A DNA stretch of 64,000 bases from Alishewanella agri BL06. GTDB taxonomy: Bacteria > Pseudomonadota > Gammaproteobacteria > Enterobacterales > Alteromonadaceae. The stretch is from NCBI RefSeq assembly GCF_000272005.1, contig NZ_AKKU01000017.1:62001-126000 (forward strand), read 5' to 3'. Both the position numbers and the translations under genes were made by a program. Positions 8,117-17,378 of the stretch are shown one piece after another. The number at the start of each line of letters is the position of its first letter. Position 1 is the stretch's first letter. Under the pieces are notes generated by a model, which saw nothing but the letters and a program-made list of their open reading frames with translations, ran no database searches and had not been told where the DNA came from.

Positions 8117-10537
8117 TTACTCGGCGTTATCGGCCTTGGCGTTTTTCACAAACTCATCCAGCCAGGCCGTAGTTTCCCATAGCATATGCAGCACAGACTC
8201 ACGGGCGCGGTAGCCGTGTGACTCCAGTGGCAACATCACTAAGCGGGTGGTACCGCCATTGCCTTTAATCGCCTGATATAAGCGCTCGCTCTGCATCGGG
8301 AAGGTACCTGAGTTGTTATCATCGGTACCGTGAATTAACAACAATGGTGTTTTGATTTTTTCGGCATGGAAGAACGGTGACATCCGGCTATACAGCTCCG
8401 GATCATCCCACAGGGTGCGTTGTTCCATCTGGAAGCCGAACGGCGTCAAGCTGCGGTTATAAGCGCCACTGCGGGCAATACCCGCTTTAAATAAGTTAGA
8501 GTGCGCCAGCAGGTTTGCCGTCATAAAGGCACCATAAGAATGGCCGCCAATCGCCACCCGGTTCGGGTCTGTTACGCCGCGCTCGACGCCCGCACCAATC
8601 GCTGCCTCTGCATTGAGGATCAGTTGCTCAATAAAGGTATCGTTCGGTTCCTGCTCACCTTCACCAACAATTGGCATGGTGGCATTATCCAATACCGCAT
8701 AGCCCTGAGTTGCCAGGAATTGCGGTGTCCAGTAACTAATGCGGTTAAAACGGTACGGCGAATCACTGACCTGACCAGCGGCGCCAGCGCTGCGGAACTC
8801 ACGCGGATAAGCCCAGATCACCGTCGGCAGTGCGCCATCGCGGGCTTTATCATAGCCGGCTGGCAGCAATAGTGTCGCTGACATCGGAATACCATCAGCA
8901 CGCTGATAATTAATCAGCTCACGGCTAATACCCTGAGTGTGCGGCATTGGGTGTGGTGTTTTCGTCAGAGCCGTTAATTCACCGCTAGTTAAATCGCGCA
9001 GGTAAAAATCCGGCGGCAGATCCGGCGCTTCACGCTGAGTTAACAACTTACCTGATGGTAACACCGTATAAGGAAACTCATAGAATGGCGCTTCGGAACG
9101 CCATAACCGGCTGGTTTCACCGCTTGCCAGTGGGCGTTTATCGATGAAAGGTCTGTTACCCTCTGGTGAGGCGCCAACGCCGGTTAAATAAATCGCGCCA
9201 TCTTCTACCCGTAATAAGCGTTGACCGTTAGCAGCAGTGGTTAATAACGGACTGCCCGGATCATTATAACGGTCTTCAGACGAGCGTTCCCAGAATAGCC
9301 GCGCTTGTTTGGCCGGGTCCAGATACCAGACTTTTTCATTGCGATCCTGCCACCAACGCTCCCACACCAGCAAACTACCGTCGGCTGCAGCAAGCAGATA
9401 AGAGAAGCGGAAACTTAAATCCAGCAGCTTTTCCGGCTCAGCATTAAAAGGCGCTGCCAGCTGGAATAATTGATCCCGTACCGCGACTTTATTCGCCGGG
9501 TCGCCACCATCCGCAGCTTCCGCCCAATATAGGGTTGCAGCCTGATCCGGGCGCCAGCCAACACTGCGCCGGCCGGTCACCACCGCATCAAAGGCTATCG
9601 GTAAATTATCGGCCACCGGTTGCTGCACTACCTGATATTGCAGCTTGCCGCTGGCATCCCACACCTCAGTGGTATAAGCAAAACGGAACACCGGTACCGC
9701 ATAGGAGAATGGCTGTTCAATCCGGTTAACCAGAATAAAATTATTATCCGGTGATACTTCGACGCCACGTAATAACTGTGGTTTACCCAAAGTCGTCACT
9801 TTGTTATTTAAGCCAATTTTTACCAGCTGACTGGTAAAGTAATAGCTGAACAGCGCTTCATCATGCTTATTTTTCAGCAAATCCTGATAGGTACGGGCCG
9901 GTGCTGTACGACCGCGCGCTTCGGTAATGACCGGGCCGGTTGGTACCTTACTCTCGGCTGGCTCAGCGCCGCGTTTTGCCGGCACGGTCGCCGCAAAAAT
10001 GGCTTTGCTATCCGCTGACCACTGTAATGAACCGCCCCAAATCGCATTTAAGCTCAGTTTACTCCAGCGACTGGCGCGCAGCTTTTCCAGATCCACTTTC
10101 CACAGCTGGGCTTCATTGTCTTCCAACTGAATAAAGGCTAAATGACGACTGTCGGGTGAGAAGTTCAGATTGACGGCTTTCAGATTTTTCGGCAAGCCAC
10201 TGATCGTTTGAGTTTGTTGGCTATCCAATGCAATCAGCTGTAACGATGACACATAACGCGGTTGTGCCGGGCCATTATTCGCCGGATTAAAGCGCACCCC
10301 GGCCAGCCGGTATTCCGGTGCGGCTAAATCAGCGATGCCTGGCAAAGCGGCAAAGCCGGTACTCAGCATGAGCTTCCCATCCGGACTTAACATGGCACCA
10401 GGTGCCGGAGCCGCATCCACGATATCGACAATTTCTTTTACCGGCTGTTGATAGCCAATATCAACTGCAGTCGCTAGCGTTAGCGGGCTACAGCAAATCA
10501 GGCTTCCGAGCAGCGCGGCACGGAGGATCAATTTCAT
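8117..10537 (-). CDS. S9 family serine peptidase (prolyl-oligopeptidase-like)
   Basis: 806 residues, exported: signal peptide about 1-22 (LLGSLICCSPLTLATA). An N-terminal beta-propeller (about 60-530) precedes an alpha/beta hydrolase domain. Catalytic triad by motif: S667 in GGHSYGAF, D739 or D740 in HGTDDNNSG, H774 in ESHGYRA. This resembles the glutamyl-endopeptidase-like branch of S9 (GHSYG rather than GGSYGG). Probably degrades peptides in the periplasm. Divergent from the barrel gene at 10785 across 247 bp. Precise specificity not assignable. Confidence 0.87.
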   Translation of the reverse strand: MKLILRAALLGSLICCSPLTLATAVDIGYQQPVKEIVDIVDAAPAPGAMLSPDGKLMLSTGFAALPGIADLAAPEYRLAGVRFNPANNGPAQPRYVSSLQLIALDSQQTQTISGLPKNLKAVNLNFSPDSRHLAFIQLEDNEAQLWKVDLEKLRASRWSKLSLNAIWGGSLQWSADSKAIFAATVPAKRGAEPAESKVPTGPVITEARGRTAPARTYQDLLKNKHDEALFSYYFTSQLVKIGLNNKVTTLGKPQLLRGVEVSPDNNFILVNRIEQPFSYAVPVFRFAYTTEVWDASGKLQYQVVQQPVADNLPIAFDAVVTGRRSVGWRPDQAATLYWAEAADGGDPANKVAVRDQLFQLAAPFNAEPEKLLDLSFRFSYLLAAADGSLLVWERWWQDRNEKVWYLDPAKQARLFWERSSEDRYNDPGSPLLTTAANGQRLLRVEDGAIYLTGVGASPEGNRPFIDKRPLASGETSRLWRSEAPFYEFPYTVLPSGKLLTQREAPDLPPDFYLRDLTSGELTALTKTPHPMPHTQGISRELINYQRADGIPMSATLLLPAGYDKARDGALPTVIWAYPREFRSAGAAGQVSDSPYRFNRISYWTPQFLATQGYAVLDNATMPIVGEGEQEPNDTFIEQLILNAEAAIGAGVERGVTDPNRVAIGGHSYGAFMTANLLAHSNLFKAGIARSGAYNRSLTPFGFQMEQRTLWDDPELYSRMSPFFHAEKIKTPLLLIHGTDDNNSGTFPMQSERLYQAIKGNGGTTRLVMLPLESHGYRARESVLHMLWETTAWLDEFVKNAKADNAE

Positions 10538-10784
10538 TCTCAGGTTCCCTGTTGTGTTATGTAACAGATTTTTGTAACACGTTTTAAGCCGCTCGCCTGT
10601 AGCAAAGCGACCATTTCGGCAAAAACTGAGATAAGTTCCAGTATAACGCTAACTTTTTATTACAAAATTAACATTTAATCTTACTGTATTTTTTGGCACA
10701 CTCGCGCCGCCTTCAGCTATTAAGGCCGAATTCAGCTTAGCTGGCTGATGATTGGATTGTCTCTCATCGTAAAAGGAATGCGAC

Positions 10785-11360
10785 ATGTTAAAAAAATATC
10801 TCTCTGTGCTGGTTATTGCTGCCTGTTCAACGGCTGTTACGGCTGCTGATTCACCGTTTTATGTCGGAGCCCAGATTAGCGCGACCGAATTAAAAGAATC
10901 AGAAGCGGGTAATTCTGATAGTTTTGATTTTACTACGCTGTCGGCACTGGCTGGCTATCACTTTACGCCCTACATTGCTGCTGAATTGCGGCTGGGTACG
11001 GGAGTAAAAGGGGAAAGCTTTCGTGAGCTCGATTACTCCGAGAAACTTAGTGTTGATCTGCAAACTTTGCTGTTGCTAAAGGGTACGGTACCTATCAACG
11101 ATATGTTCTCGCTGTATGGCGTCGCCGGTTATGGTTCAACTAAGTTTAAATATCAGGAGCGGTCGACTGGCTTCTCGTTCTCAGAAACGGAAACCATTAA
11201 CGGTTTAGCCTGGGGAGTGGGCGCCGGATTCCGTGTCACACCACGCTTAACTGCAACACTGGAATACCTGCAGCTGCCCGATGAGAAATTCTCTGATGGC
11301 CCATATAACTTCAAACTGAAAACCAACAATCTGACACTGGGTGTCAACTACCAGTTCTGA
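10785..11360 (+). CDS. Outer-membrane beta-barrel protein (porin-like family)
   Basis: 191 residues: signal peptide about 1-20 (ending VTAAD), then an eight-strand-type barrel with alternating hydrophobic strands and a C-terminal aromatic (GVNYQF). Motifs such as FYVGAQIS, ALAGYHFTPYIAAELRLG and YGVAGYGSTKF match the OMP_b-brl / OmpW-OmpA-like small barrel group. Function unknown; structural or minor porin. AAAGGA precedes ATG. Single gene facing a terminator shared with the M13 gene. Confidence 0.8.
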   Translation: MLKKYLSVLVIAACSTAVTAADSPFYVGAQISATELKESEAGNSDSFDFTTLSALAGYHFTPYIAAELRLGTGVKGESFRELDYSEKLSVDLQTLLLLKGTVPINDMFSLYGVAGYGSTKFKYQERSTGFSFSETETINGLAWGVGAGFRVTPRLTATLEYLQLPDEKFSDGPYNFKLKTNNLTLGVNYQF

Positions 11361-11376
11361 TCAGCTGCTGAAAAAA

Positions 11377-11404
11377 CAAACCCCGATCGGCTGATCGGGG
11401 TTTG
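11377..11404. terminator. Convergent terminator between barrel protein and M13 protease
   Basis: Perfect 12-bp stem caaaccccgatc (11377-11388) / gatcggggtttg (11393-11404), tetraloop ggct. The minus-strand side is followed by six T, so it mainly ends the M13 transcript. Confidence 0.85.
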
Positions 11405-11424
11405 TGGTTGGCAAGCCGTGCGTA

Positions 11425-13485
11425 TTACCAGATTTTTACCCGCACATCTTCTTCGCGATACATACCATCGCCCTGTTTTACCTCAAAGGCTTCATAGAAC
11501 TCTGGCATATTCGACAGTACACCTAACACCCGGTACATGCCTGGTGAGTGTGGCCCGGTAATGACCTGCTGTCGCAAGGCTTCATCGCGGAACTTGATGC
11601 GCCAGACCTGAGCCCAGCCGATAAAGAAACGCTGCTCCGGGGTAAAGCCAGCGATAGTCTGCCGCGGTTGATCTTTAATCGAGTTTTGATAGGCACGGAA
11701 CGCCACCGTTAAACCACCCAGATCGGCAATATTTTCACCCAGACCCAAAGCCCCCTGCAGATGCAGGTTGTCGATTGGATTAAAGGCATTGTATTGATCG
11801 ATCATGCGCTGCGCACGCTCACGGAACTGCCGCTCATCTTCAGGCGTCCACCAGTCGCGCAGGTTACCGTTACCATCAGAACGTCGGCCCTGGTCATCAA
11901 AACCATGGGTAAATTCATGACCGATGACACCACCGATCGCGCCGTAGTTTACCGCATCATCAGCATCGACGTTAAAGAACGGTGGTTGCAGAATCGCAGC
12001 CGGGAACACGATTTCATTCATGGTGGAGCTGTAGTAAGCGTTAACCGTCTGTGGCGTCATGCCCCATTCGTCGCGGTTTACCGGCTGACCTAAGCGGTTA
12101 ACCATCCTTTGATACTCACACTCACTGCTGCGACGCAGGTTGCCGATTAAGTCGTTAGCATCGATGGTTAAACAATCGTAGTCACGCCAAACATCCGGGT
12201 AACCAATTTTGGTATTAAACTTCGCCAGCTTGGCCTGAGCCTCGACCTTGGTCGCCTCGCTCATCCACTCCAGCTCGTTAATGGCTTCTTTAAAGGCGCC
12301 ACGCAGATTTTCAATCATCTCATCCATCCGCGCCTTGGCTTCGGGTTTGAAATGGCGGGCAACATACTCTTTACCCACCATAAAGCCCAGATTGCTATCA
12401 ACCAGATTTACCGCGCGTTTTTCCCGGCTGCGCTGCTCTTGCAGGCCGCTTAAGGTTTTACCGTAGAAATCAAAACTGGCCTGCGCAAAAGGCTCGCTCA
12501 GGTTAGCGGCATTAGCGCGCAGCAGGTGAAACTTCAGATACGTCTGCCACTGGCTAACCGGCACCTGGGCCTGCAGCTTGGCAAACTCGGTAAAGTATGA
12601 CGGTTGACGGATCACCAGTTCTTGTACCTGCCCCAGCTCAGCGGCTTGTAAAAACGCCGGCCAGTCAAAGCCGGGGGCCAGTTTAGCCAGCTCGGCACGG
12701 TTCAGCTTGTTATAGGTCGCATTACGATCGCGGTTTTGGATCCGACTCCACTGCACCTTGGCCAGTTGAGTTTCCAGCGCAATCACCTGTTCCGCAGCCT
12801 GCTCTGGATTATCCCAGCCGGCCAGTTGCCAGATTTTGGCAATAAAATCACGATATTGACCAAGCAATTGCAGCGAACGCTCGTCATCTTTCAGGTAATA
12901 GTCGCGATCAGGTAAGCCTAAGCCGCCCTGACTGGCGCCGGTAATATATTGATCAGACTGCCGTTGATCCTGACCGACAAACACCGCTACCGGGGTACCG
13001 AAACGGTAGCGTTGTAATTCACCCCATAGCACTGCCAGCTGTTGATGGTTGCGCACCTGCTCAATACGGGCAATATCGCCACGCAGTGGATTCAGGCCCA
13101 GCGTATTAATCAGCGGCTCATTTAAAAATGATTTGTATAAATCGGCCATCTTCTGCGCATCGGAGTTTTTCGGATGCTCAGTGGCTGCCAGCTCCTGAAT
13201 AATTTCCAACACTTGCTTCTCAGCGTTTTCACGTAGTTCGTCAAAACTACCCCAGCGCGCTTTATCGGCTGGAATTTCGGTACTGCCTAACCAGTTACCG
13301 TTTACAAAACGGAAGAAGTCCTGTTGCGGTGCAACGCTTTTATCAAAGTTATTCAGGTCAAAACCCGCTTGTTGGCTAGTTGCGGCTTGGCTGACGACGG
13401 TTTGCTCAGTGCCAGACGGGCTGCTACAGCCTGCCACACCAAGCGCCAGCGCCACACCCAGCGCCAGAGCAGAGATCTTGGTCAT
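11425..13485 (-). CDS. M13 family zinc metalloendopeptidase, lipoprotein (PepO/neprilysin-like)
   Basis: 686 residues. Lipoprotein signal with lipobox GVAGC (C20). Zinc site HEFTH: H523, E524 and H527 in IGHEFTHGFDDQG. Third ligand E584 in GENIADLGG. Substrate motif NAYY near residue 480. Cleaves oligopeptides on the periplasmic face of a membrane. Length is normal for the family (~650-700). Monocistronic, divergent from the DUF350 operon. Confidence 0.92.
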   Translation of the reverse strand: MTKISALALGVALALGVAGCSSPSGTEQTVVSQAATSQQAGFDLNNFDKSVAPQQDFFRFVNGNWLGSTEIPADKARWGSFDELRENAEKQVLEIIQELAATEHPKNSDAQKMADLYKSFLNEPLINTLGLNPLRGDIARIEQVRNHQQLAVLWGELQRYRFGTPVAVFVGQDQRQSDQYITGASQGGLGLPDRDYYLKDDERSLQLLGQYRDFIAKIWQLAGWDNPEQAAEQVIALETQLAKVQWSRIQNRDRNATYNKLNRAELAKLAPGFDWPAFLQAAELGQVQELVIRQPSYFTEFAKLQAQVPVSQWQTYLKFHLLRANAANLSEPFAQASFDFYGKTLSGLQEQRSREKRAVNLVDSNLGFMVGKEYVARHFKPEAKARMDEMIENLRGAFKEAINELEWMSEATKVEAQAKLAKFNTKIGYPDVWRDYDCLTIDANDLIGNLRRSSECEYQRMVNRLGQPVNRDEWGMTPQTVNAYYSSTMNEIVFPAAILQPPFFNVDADDAVNYGAIGGVIGHEFTHGFDDQGRRSDGNGNLRDWWTPEDERQFRERAQRMIDQYNAFNPIDNLHLQGALGLGENIADLGGLTVAFRAYQNSIKDQPRQTIAGFTPEQRFFIGWAQVWRIKFRDEALRQQVITGPHSPGMYRVLGVLSNMPEFYEAFEVKQGDGMYREEDVRVKIW

Positions 13486-13687
13486 ATATTGGTACCTCAG
13501 TTGTTTTTATAATCGGCTCGAGTTTAGAAAATCTGCCTGCTTGCTGCTTTGCAAACAGGATATTAACCCTGTCAGATGCGATAAATGTCAGACTGCGGTT
13601 TTGCTGCAAGCAACCGCGTGCGGTTTTACTTGTAATTAGCCATAAATTTCCGCAGGATCTGCGTAGTTTCGTTATCGGGAGTTCACC

Positions 13688-14101
13688 ATGCTTGATACTG
13701 CTTTAACCTCACTGGCCGGCTTACCGTCTTTTCTGGCGTACTTTGCCGTAGCTGTGCTGTCAGTGCTGATCTTTGTCCGTTTGTATAGCTGGGTTACGCC
13801 GCATGATGAATTTGGCTTAATCCGTGACAATAACCCGGCCGCAGCAGTGGCCTTTGCCGGTGCGCTAATTGGTTTTGCCCTACCACTTTCCAGCGCTATA
13901 ACGCATTCCATGTCCCTGCTTGATTGTGCCATTTGGGGCCTGGTGGCGTTATTGGTGCAAGTACTGACCTTTTTTATCAGCCAACTGGCACTAAAAAATC
14001 TATCGCAACGTATTACCCAGGGTGATATCGCCGCCGGTATTTTCTCCGCCGGTTGCTCAGTTAGCGTGGGTATGCTCAATGCTGCCTGTATGACCTACTA
14101 A
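13688..14101 (+). CDS. DUF350 family inner-membrane protein (YjfL-like)
   Basis: 137 residues with about four hydrophobic segments (13-33, 55-75, 80-105, 115-135). Conserved DUF350 features: LYSWVTPHDEFGLIRDNNPAAAVAFAGALIGFALPLSS. First gene of a three-gene operon matching the E. coli yjfL-yjfM-yjfC order; 22 bp separate it from the next gene. Role unknown; gene context links DUF350 to ATP-grasp ligases and envelope functions. GGGAG lies six bases before ATG. Confidence 0.85.
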   Translation: MLDTALTSLAGLPSFLAYFAVAVLSVLIFVRLYSWVTPHDEFGLIRDNNPAAAVAFAGALIGFALPLSSAITHSMSLLDCAIWGLVALLVQVLTFFISQLALKNLSQRITQGDIAAGIFSAGCSVSVGMLNAACMTY

Positions 14102-14123
14102 GCTATGTCCCAAGGAGCTTAAG

Positions 14124-14744
14124 ATGCAAAAAAAACCCTTTAAGCGTAGCCGCAAAGCGGCGCTGATCTTTATGGTGCCCGCCGCTACGCTGGCATTACA
14201 GGGCTGCGGTGCTGAAAAAGCGGTTGAAGCCCAGGTATTTAATACCCCGGATGAATGTGCTGCTTTCTACAATCCACCGGCGCAATGCCAGGCGGCTTTT
14301 GCCGAGGCACAGGCGCTACATCCACAGGTCGCCCCCAAATACGCCAATAAGCAGGAATGCGAAGCTGACTTTGGTACTGGCCAATGTGAAACGGCCCCGC
14401 AACAACATGCACAGGGCAGCTTTTTTATGCCGATGATGATGGGATTTTTAGCCGGACAAATGCTCAATCGCGGTGGCATGGCACCACAACAACAGCAGCA
14501 AACTGCAGCCGCAGCGGCTGGCCGCAATACGGTGCCAAACCAGCCGTTGTACAAAGCGCGCGATGATCAGAGTACCTTCCGCACCGCAACCAATACCCCG
14601 GTGGCCAGTCAGCCTGGGCCAACTCAGGTTCGCCCTTCCGCCGTACAGCCAAAACCAGCAACCCTGGCCCGCCGTGGCGGCTTTGGTGCCCAGGCGCAAC
14701 AACGTGCGGCCGCAGCACCACGGCAGGCGACTTATGGCGGCTAA
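14124..14744 (+). CDS. DUF1190 lipoprotein-like protein (YjfM/YgiB-like)
   Basis: 206 residues: basic N-terminus KRSRKAALIF, hydrophobic stretch and lipobox-like LALQGC (C28). Then the Cys-rich DUF1190 core: DECAAFYNPPAQC and ANKQECEADFGTGQCE. The C-terminal half is low complexity (Q, A, P, R), ending TYGG. The sequence ends in Gly-Gly, notable beside an ATP-grasp peptide ligase. SD AAGGAG eight bases before ATG. Stop is three bases before the next start, so the two are coupled. Confidence 0.82.
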   Translation: MQKKPFKRSRKAALIFMVPAATLALQGCGAEKAVEAQVFNTPDECAAFYNPPAQCQAAFAEAQALHPQVAPKYANKQECEADFGTGQCETAPQQHAQGSFFMPMMMGFLAGQMLNRGGMAPQQQQQTAAAAAGRNTVPNQPLYKARDDQSTFRTATNTPVASQPGPTQVRPSAVQPKPATLARRGGFGAQAQQRAAAAPRQATYGG

Positions 14745-14747
14745 GCG

Positions 14748-15899
14748 ATGAAGAAGGTTCCGATTGCCCCTCGCCCGGGTTGGCAGGCGTTTGCTGAAAG
14801 CGTTGGTTTTCAGTTCCATACTATTGATAACGAGCCATACTGGGACGAGTCTGCCTATTACCAATTTAGTCTGGCACAGATTGAAGACGATTTGGAAGCA
14901 CCGACCGAGCAGCTGCATCAAATGGCCTTGGATCTGATCCCGGATATTATCCGCAGCGAACAGCAACTGAGCCAACTAGGCATCCCGGAGCCGTTCTGGG
15001 ATGCGGTAAAAGACAGCTGGCAGCGCGCCGAGCCACATCTTTATGGCCGGATGGATTTTGCTTATGATGGCAAGGGCCCGGCAAAATTGCTGGAGCTGAA
15101 CTACGATACCCCAACCTCATTATACGAAACCGGTTTTTTTCAGTGGGTATGGCTGGAAGATCAGCAAATGCGTGGCTTGTTGCCTGCAGGTGCCGATCAA
15201 TTTAACTCGCTGCAGGATAAACTGGAGCAGGCCTTCGCCGAGCTGCCGTTACCGCGGCCATTCTATTTCAGTAGCGTCACCGAAAGTCAGGAAGACAAGG
15301 GCACTGTTGATTATCTGATGGATATTGCGCTGCAAAGTGGCCTGGACAGCCGCTATATCCAACTGGAGCAGATTGGTGATATCGACGGTCAATTGGTCGA
15401 TCTGGAAGGTTATCCGATCCAGGGCCTGTTTAAACTCTATCCCTGGGAGTTTATGCTGCAGGAAGAATTCGCCGGCACCATTTTAAGCTCCGACACTCGC
15501 TTTTTAGAGCCGTTATGGAAGTTACTGCTCTCCAATAAAGGGATTCTGCCGTTATTGTGGCAAAAGTATCAGGGCCATCCTAATCTGTTGCCGGCGTTTT
15601 TTGATGACGGCAAAACAGCGTTGAACCCTGGCTGGGTGCGTAAACCTCTGTTCTCGCGTGAAGGGGCCAATGTAGAACTGATTACACCACAAGGTGAAAA
15701 GCTGCAACAAGGTGGACCCTATACCGATAGCGGTTATATCCGGCAGGCCTTTGCGCCGTTGCCACGCTTTGGTGACAGCTATACGCTGATTGGCAGCTGG
15801 GTGGTCGGTGATTTAGCGGCAGGGATCGGCATTCGTGAAGATAACAGTCTGATCACTAAGGACAGTTCGCGTTTCTTACCGCATATTATTCTGGATTAA
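14748..15899 (+). CDS. Glutathionylspermidine synthase family ATP-grasp ligase (YjfC/YgiC-like)
   Basis: 383 residues, matching the synthetase domain of Gss (residues [37 protein letters not shown] near the N-terminal half; [17 protein letters not shown] near the end). The amidase (CHAP) domain of E. coli Gss is absent, as in YgiC/YjfC, so it is unlikely to be a true glutathionylspermidine synthase. Predicted to ligate amino groups to a peptide carboxyl using ATP. Third gene of the DUF350-DUF1190 operon; the C-terminal Gly-Gly of the preceding protein is a possible substrate (inference). Confidence 0.85.
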   Translation: MKKVPIAPRPGWQAFAESVGFQFHTIDNEPYWDESAYYQFSLAQIEDDLEAPTEQLHQMALDLIPDIIRSEQQLSQLGIPEPFWDAVKDSWQRAEPHLYGRMDFAYDGKGPAKLLELNYDTPTSLYETGFFQWVWLEDQQMRGLLPAGADQFNSLQDKLEQAFAELPLPRPFYFSSVTESQEDKGTVDYLMDIALQSGLDSRYIQLEQIGDIDGQLVDLEGYPIQGLFKLYPWEFMLQEEFAGTILSSDTRFLEPLWKLLLSNKGILPLLWQKYQGHPNLLPAFFDDGKTALNPGWVRKPLFSREGANVELITPQGEKLQQGGPYTDSGYIRQAFAPLPRFGDSYTLIGSWVVGDLAAGIGIREDNSLITKDSSRFLPHIILD

Positions 15900-15902
15900 G
15901 CA

Positions 15903-15952
15903 GGAATATTTATGCAGCAATATTGGATATAAAACCACTTTATTGCTAAAAT
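15903..15952 (+). promoter_or_regulatory. argA promoter with tandem ARG boxes
   Basis: ARG box 1 at 15903-15916 (GGAATATTTATGCA, 12 of 14 matches to TGAATWWWWATTCA) and box 2 at 15924-15937 (TGGATATAAAACCA, 11 of 14). They start 21 bp apart, the spacing used by ArgR hexamers. Candidate promoter: -35 TTGGAT (15924-15929), 17-bp spacer, -10 TAAAAT (15947-15952) with extended TG. Box 2 overlaps the -35, so ArgR with arginine would repress. Confidence 0.6.
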
Positions 15953-15971
15953 CCCGCAACTTTTTGCGCTG

Positions 15972-16002
15972 GTCTGGCAGTTTTCCCGGAAAACTGCCAG
16001 AC
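15972..16002 (+). terminator. Strong hairpin in the argA 5' leader
   Basis: Perfect 13-bp stem gtctggcagtttt (15972-15984) / aaaactgccagac (15990-16002), loop cccgg, followed by TTATCTTAT. It lies between the predicted argA start site (~15959) and the argA start codon, so it may end the yjfC transcript, attenuate argA, or both. Confidence 0.6.
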
Positions 16003-16041
16003 TTATCTTATCTGTATACCGTGCAAGGAAAACATTCGCCC

Positions 16042-17361
16042 GTGCGTACAACTGAACTCGTCAGCGGTTTCCGCCAATCTGCCCCCTATGTTAACGCCCA
16101 CCGTGGCAAAACCTTTGTGGTGATGCTGGGGGGCGAAGCCATTATGCAACCCGGCATTCGCAGCATTATTAATGATGTTGCGCTGCTGAACAGTCTGGGG
16201 ATCAAAGTCGTACTGGTGTATGGCGCCAGGCCACAAATCAATCAGGCGCTGCGCAATGCCGGGCTGGAGCCACAGTACCATAACCGGATCCGGGTCACTG
16301 ATGATGATTCGTTCCGGCTGATCAAACAGGTTGCCGGGGCGTTACAGCTGGATATTACCGCCCGCTTATCGATGAGCTTAAGCAATACACCGATGCAGGG
16401 CGCGCAAATTAACGTGGTCAGCGGTAATTTTGTTATCGCCCAACCGCTCGGCGTCGATGAAGGCGTGGATTATTTCCATAGCGGTAAGGTGCGCCGTATC
16501 GATACTGCTGGTATCCGCCGGCAGCTTGATAATAACGGTATCGTGCTAATGGGGCCGATAGCCGCGTCGGTCACTGGGGAGAGCTTTAATTTAACGGCGG
16601 AAGAAATTGCCACCCAGGTCGCGATTCGGCTGAAAGCCGACAAGATGATTGGTTTTAACGATGTTGGCGGTATTGTCGGCGAAAATGGCGAAATCACTGC
16701 AGAGTTGATGCCGAATATGGCAGAACATATTCTGTATGAATTGGAGCAGCAGGAAGATCACTGCGTCGGCACGGCGGCATTTTTACGTGCCGCTGTTACC
16801 GCCTGTCGCGCCGGCGTGCCACGCTGTCACTTAGTCAGCTATGCCGAAGATGGCTCATTACTGCAGGAGCTGTTCTCACGCGATGGTATCGGTACCCAGA
16901 TCGTTACTGAATCGGCAGAAAAACTACGCCGCGCGGTAATCAGCGATATCGGTGGTATTCTGGATCTGATCCGGCCGCTGGAGCAGCAAGGGCTGTTGGT
17001 GCGCCGCTCACGGGAACAACTGGAAATGGAAATCGACTACTTTACGCTGATTGAGCGTGATGGTCTGGTAATAGGTTGTGCCGCGCTTTATCCGTTTCCG
17101 GAAGAAAATGTCGGTGAGTTTGCCTGCTTAGCGGTACATCCGGATTACCGTGATGCCGATCGTGGTACCACCCTGCTAAAAAGTGTGATCCAGCAAGCCC
17201 GGCAGCGTAAGTATGACCGGCTGTTTGCGTTAACGACCCGCAGCATTCATTGGTTTTTAGAGCAGGGTTTTGAACTGGTGACCGTCGATGATCTGCCGGC
17301 CCAGAAAAAGCAGCTGTATAACTATCAGCGCCGCTCAAAAATCCTGGCTTTGGATCTGTAA
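16042..17361 (+). CDS. argA: N-acetylglutamate synthase
   Basis: First step of arginine synthesis: acetyl-CoA + glutamate to N-acetylglutamate. N-terminal amino-acid-kinase domain (about 1-280; [24 protein letters not shown]) and C-terminal GNAT domain (about 290-439; [18 protein letters not shown]). Start: the frame is open to a TTG at 15943, but that codon overlaps the predicted -10 and would make a hairpin part of the protein. GTG at 16042 gives 439 residues beginning [11 protein letters not shown], aligning with E. coli ArgA (443 aa). GTG 16021 is an alternative. AAGGA lies 12 bases upstream. Arginine regulation is suggested by the ARG boxes. Confidence 0.92.
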   Translation: MRTTELVSGFRQSAPYVNAHRGKTFVVMLGGEAIMQPGIRSIINDVALLNSLGIKVVLVYGARPQINQALRNAGLEPQYHNRIRVTDDDSFRLIKQVAGALQLDITARLSMSLSNTPMQGAQINVVSGNFVIAQPLGVDEGVDYFHSGKVRRIDTAGIRRQLDNNGIVLMGPIAASVTGESFNLTAEEIATQVAIRLKADKMIGFNDVGGIVGENGEITAELMPNMAEHILYELEQQEDHCVGTAAFLRAAVTACRAGVPRCHLVSYAEDGSLLQELFSRDGIGTQIVTESAEKLRRAVISDIGGILDLIRPLEQQGLLVRRSREQLEMEIDYFTLIERDGLVIGCAALYPFPEENVGEFACLAVHPDYRDADRGTTLLKSVIQQARQRKYDRLFALTTRSIHWFLEQGFELVTVDDLPAQKKQLYNYQRRSKILALDL

Positions 17362-17378
17362 GTCCGGAGCCCAGGCTA

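Noticed and set aside
14448-14975. 175-residue minus-strand ORF in the DUF1190 gene
   Set aside because: Open only because the Q/A-rich tail of DUF1190 lacks stops on the opposite strand.
15943-16041. N-terminal extension of ArgA from TTG 15943
   Set aside because: It overlaps the -10 and a 13-bp hairpin, and exceeds the usual ArgA length; the GTG at 16042 matches the family.
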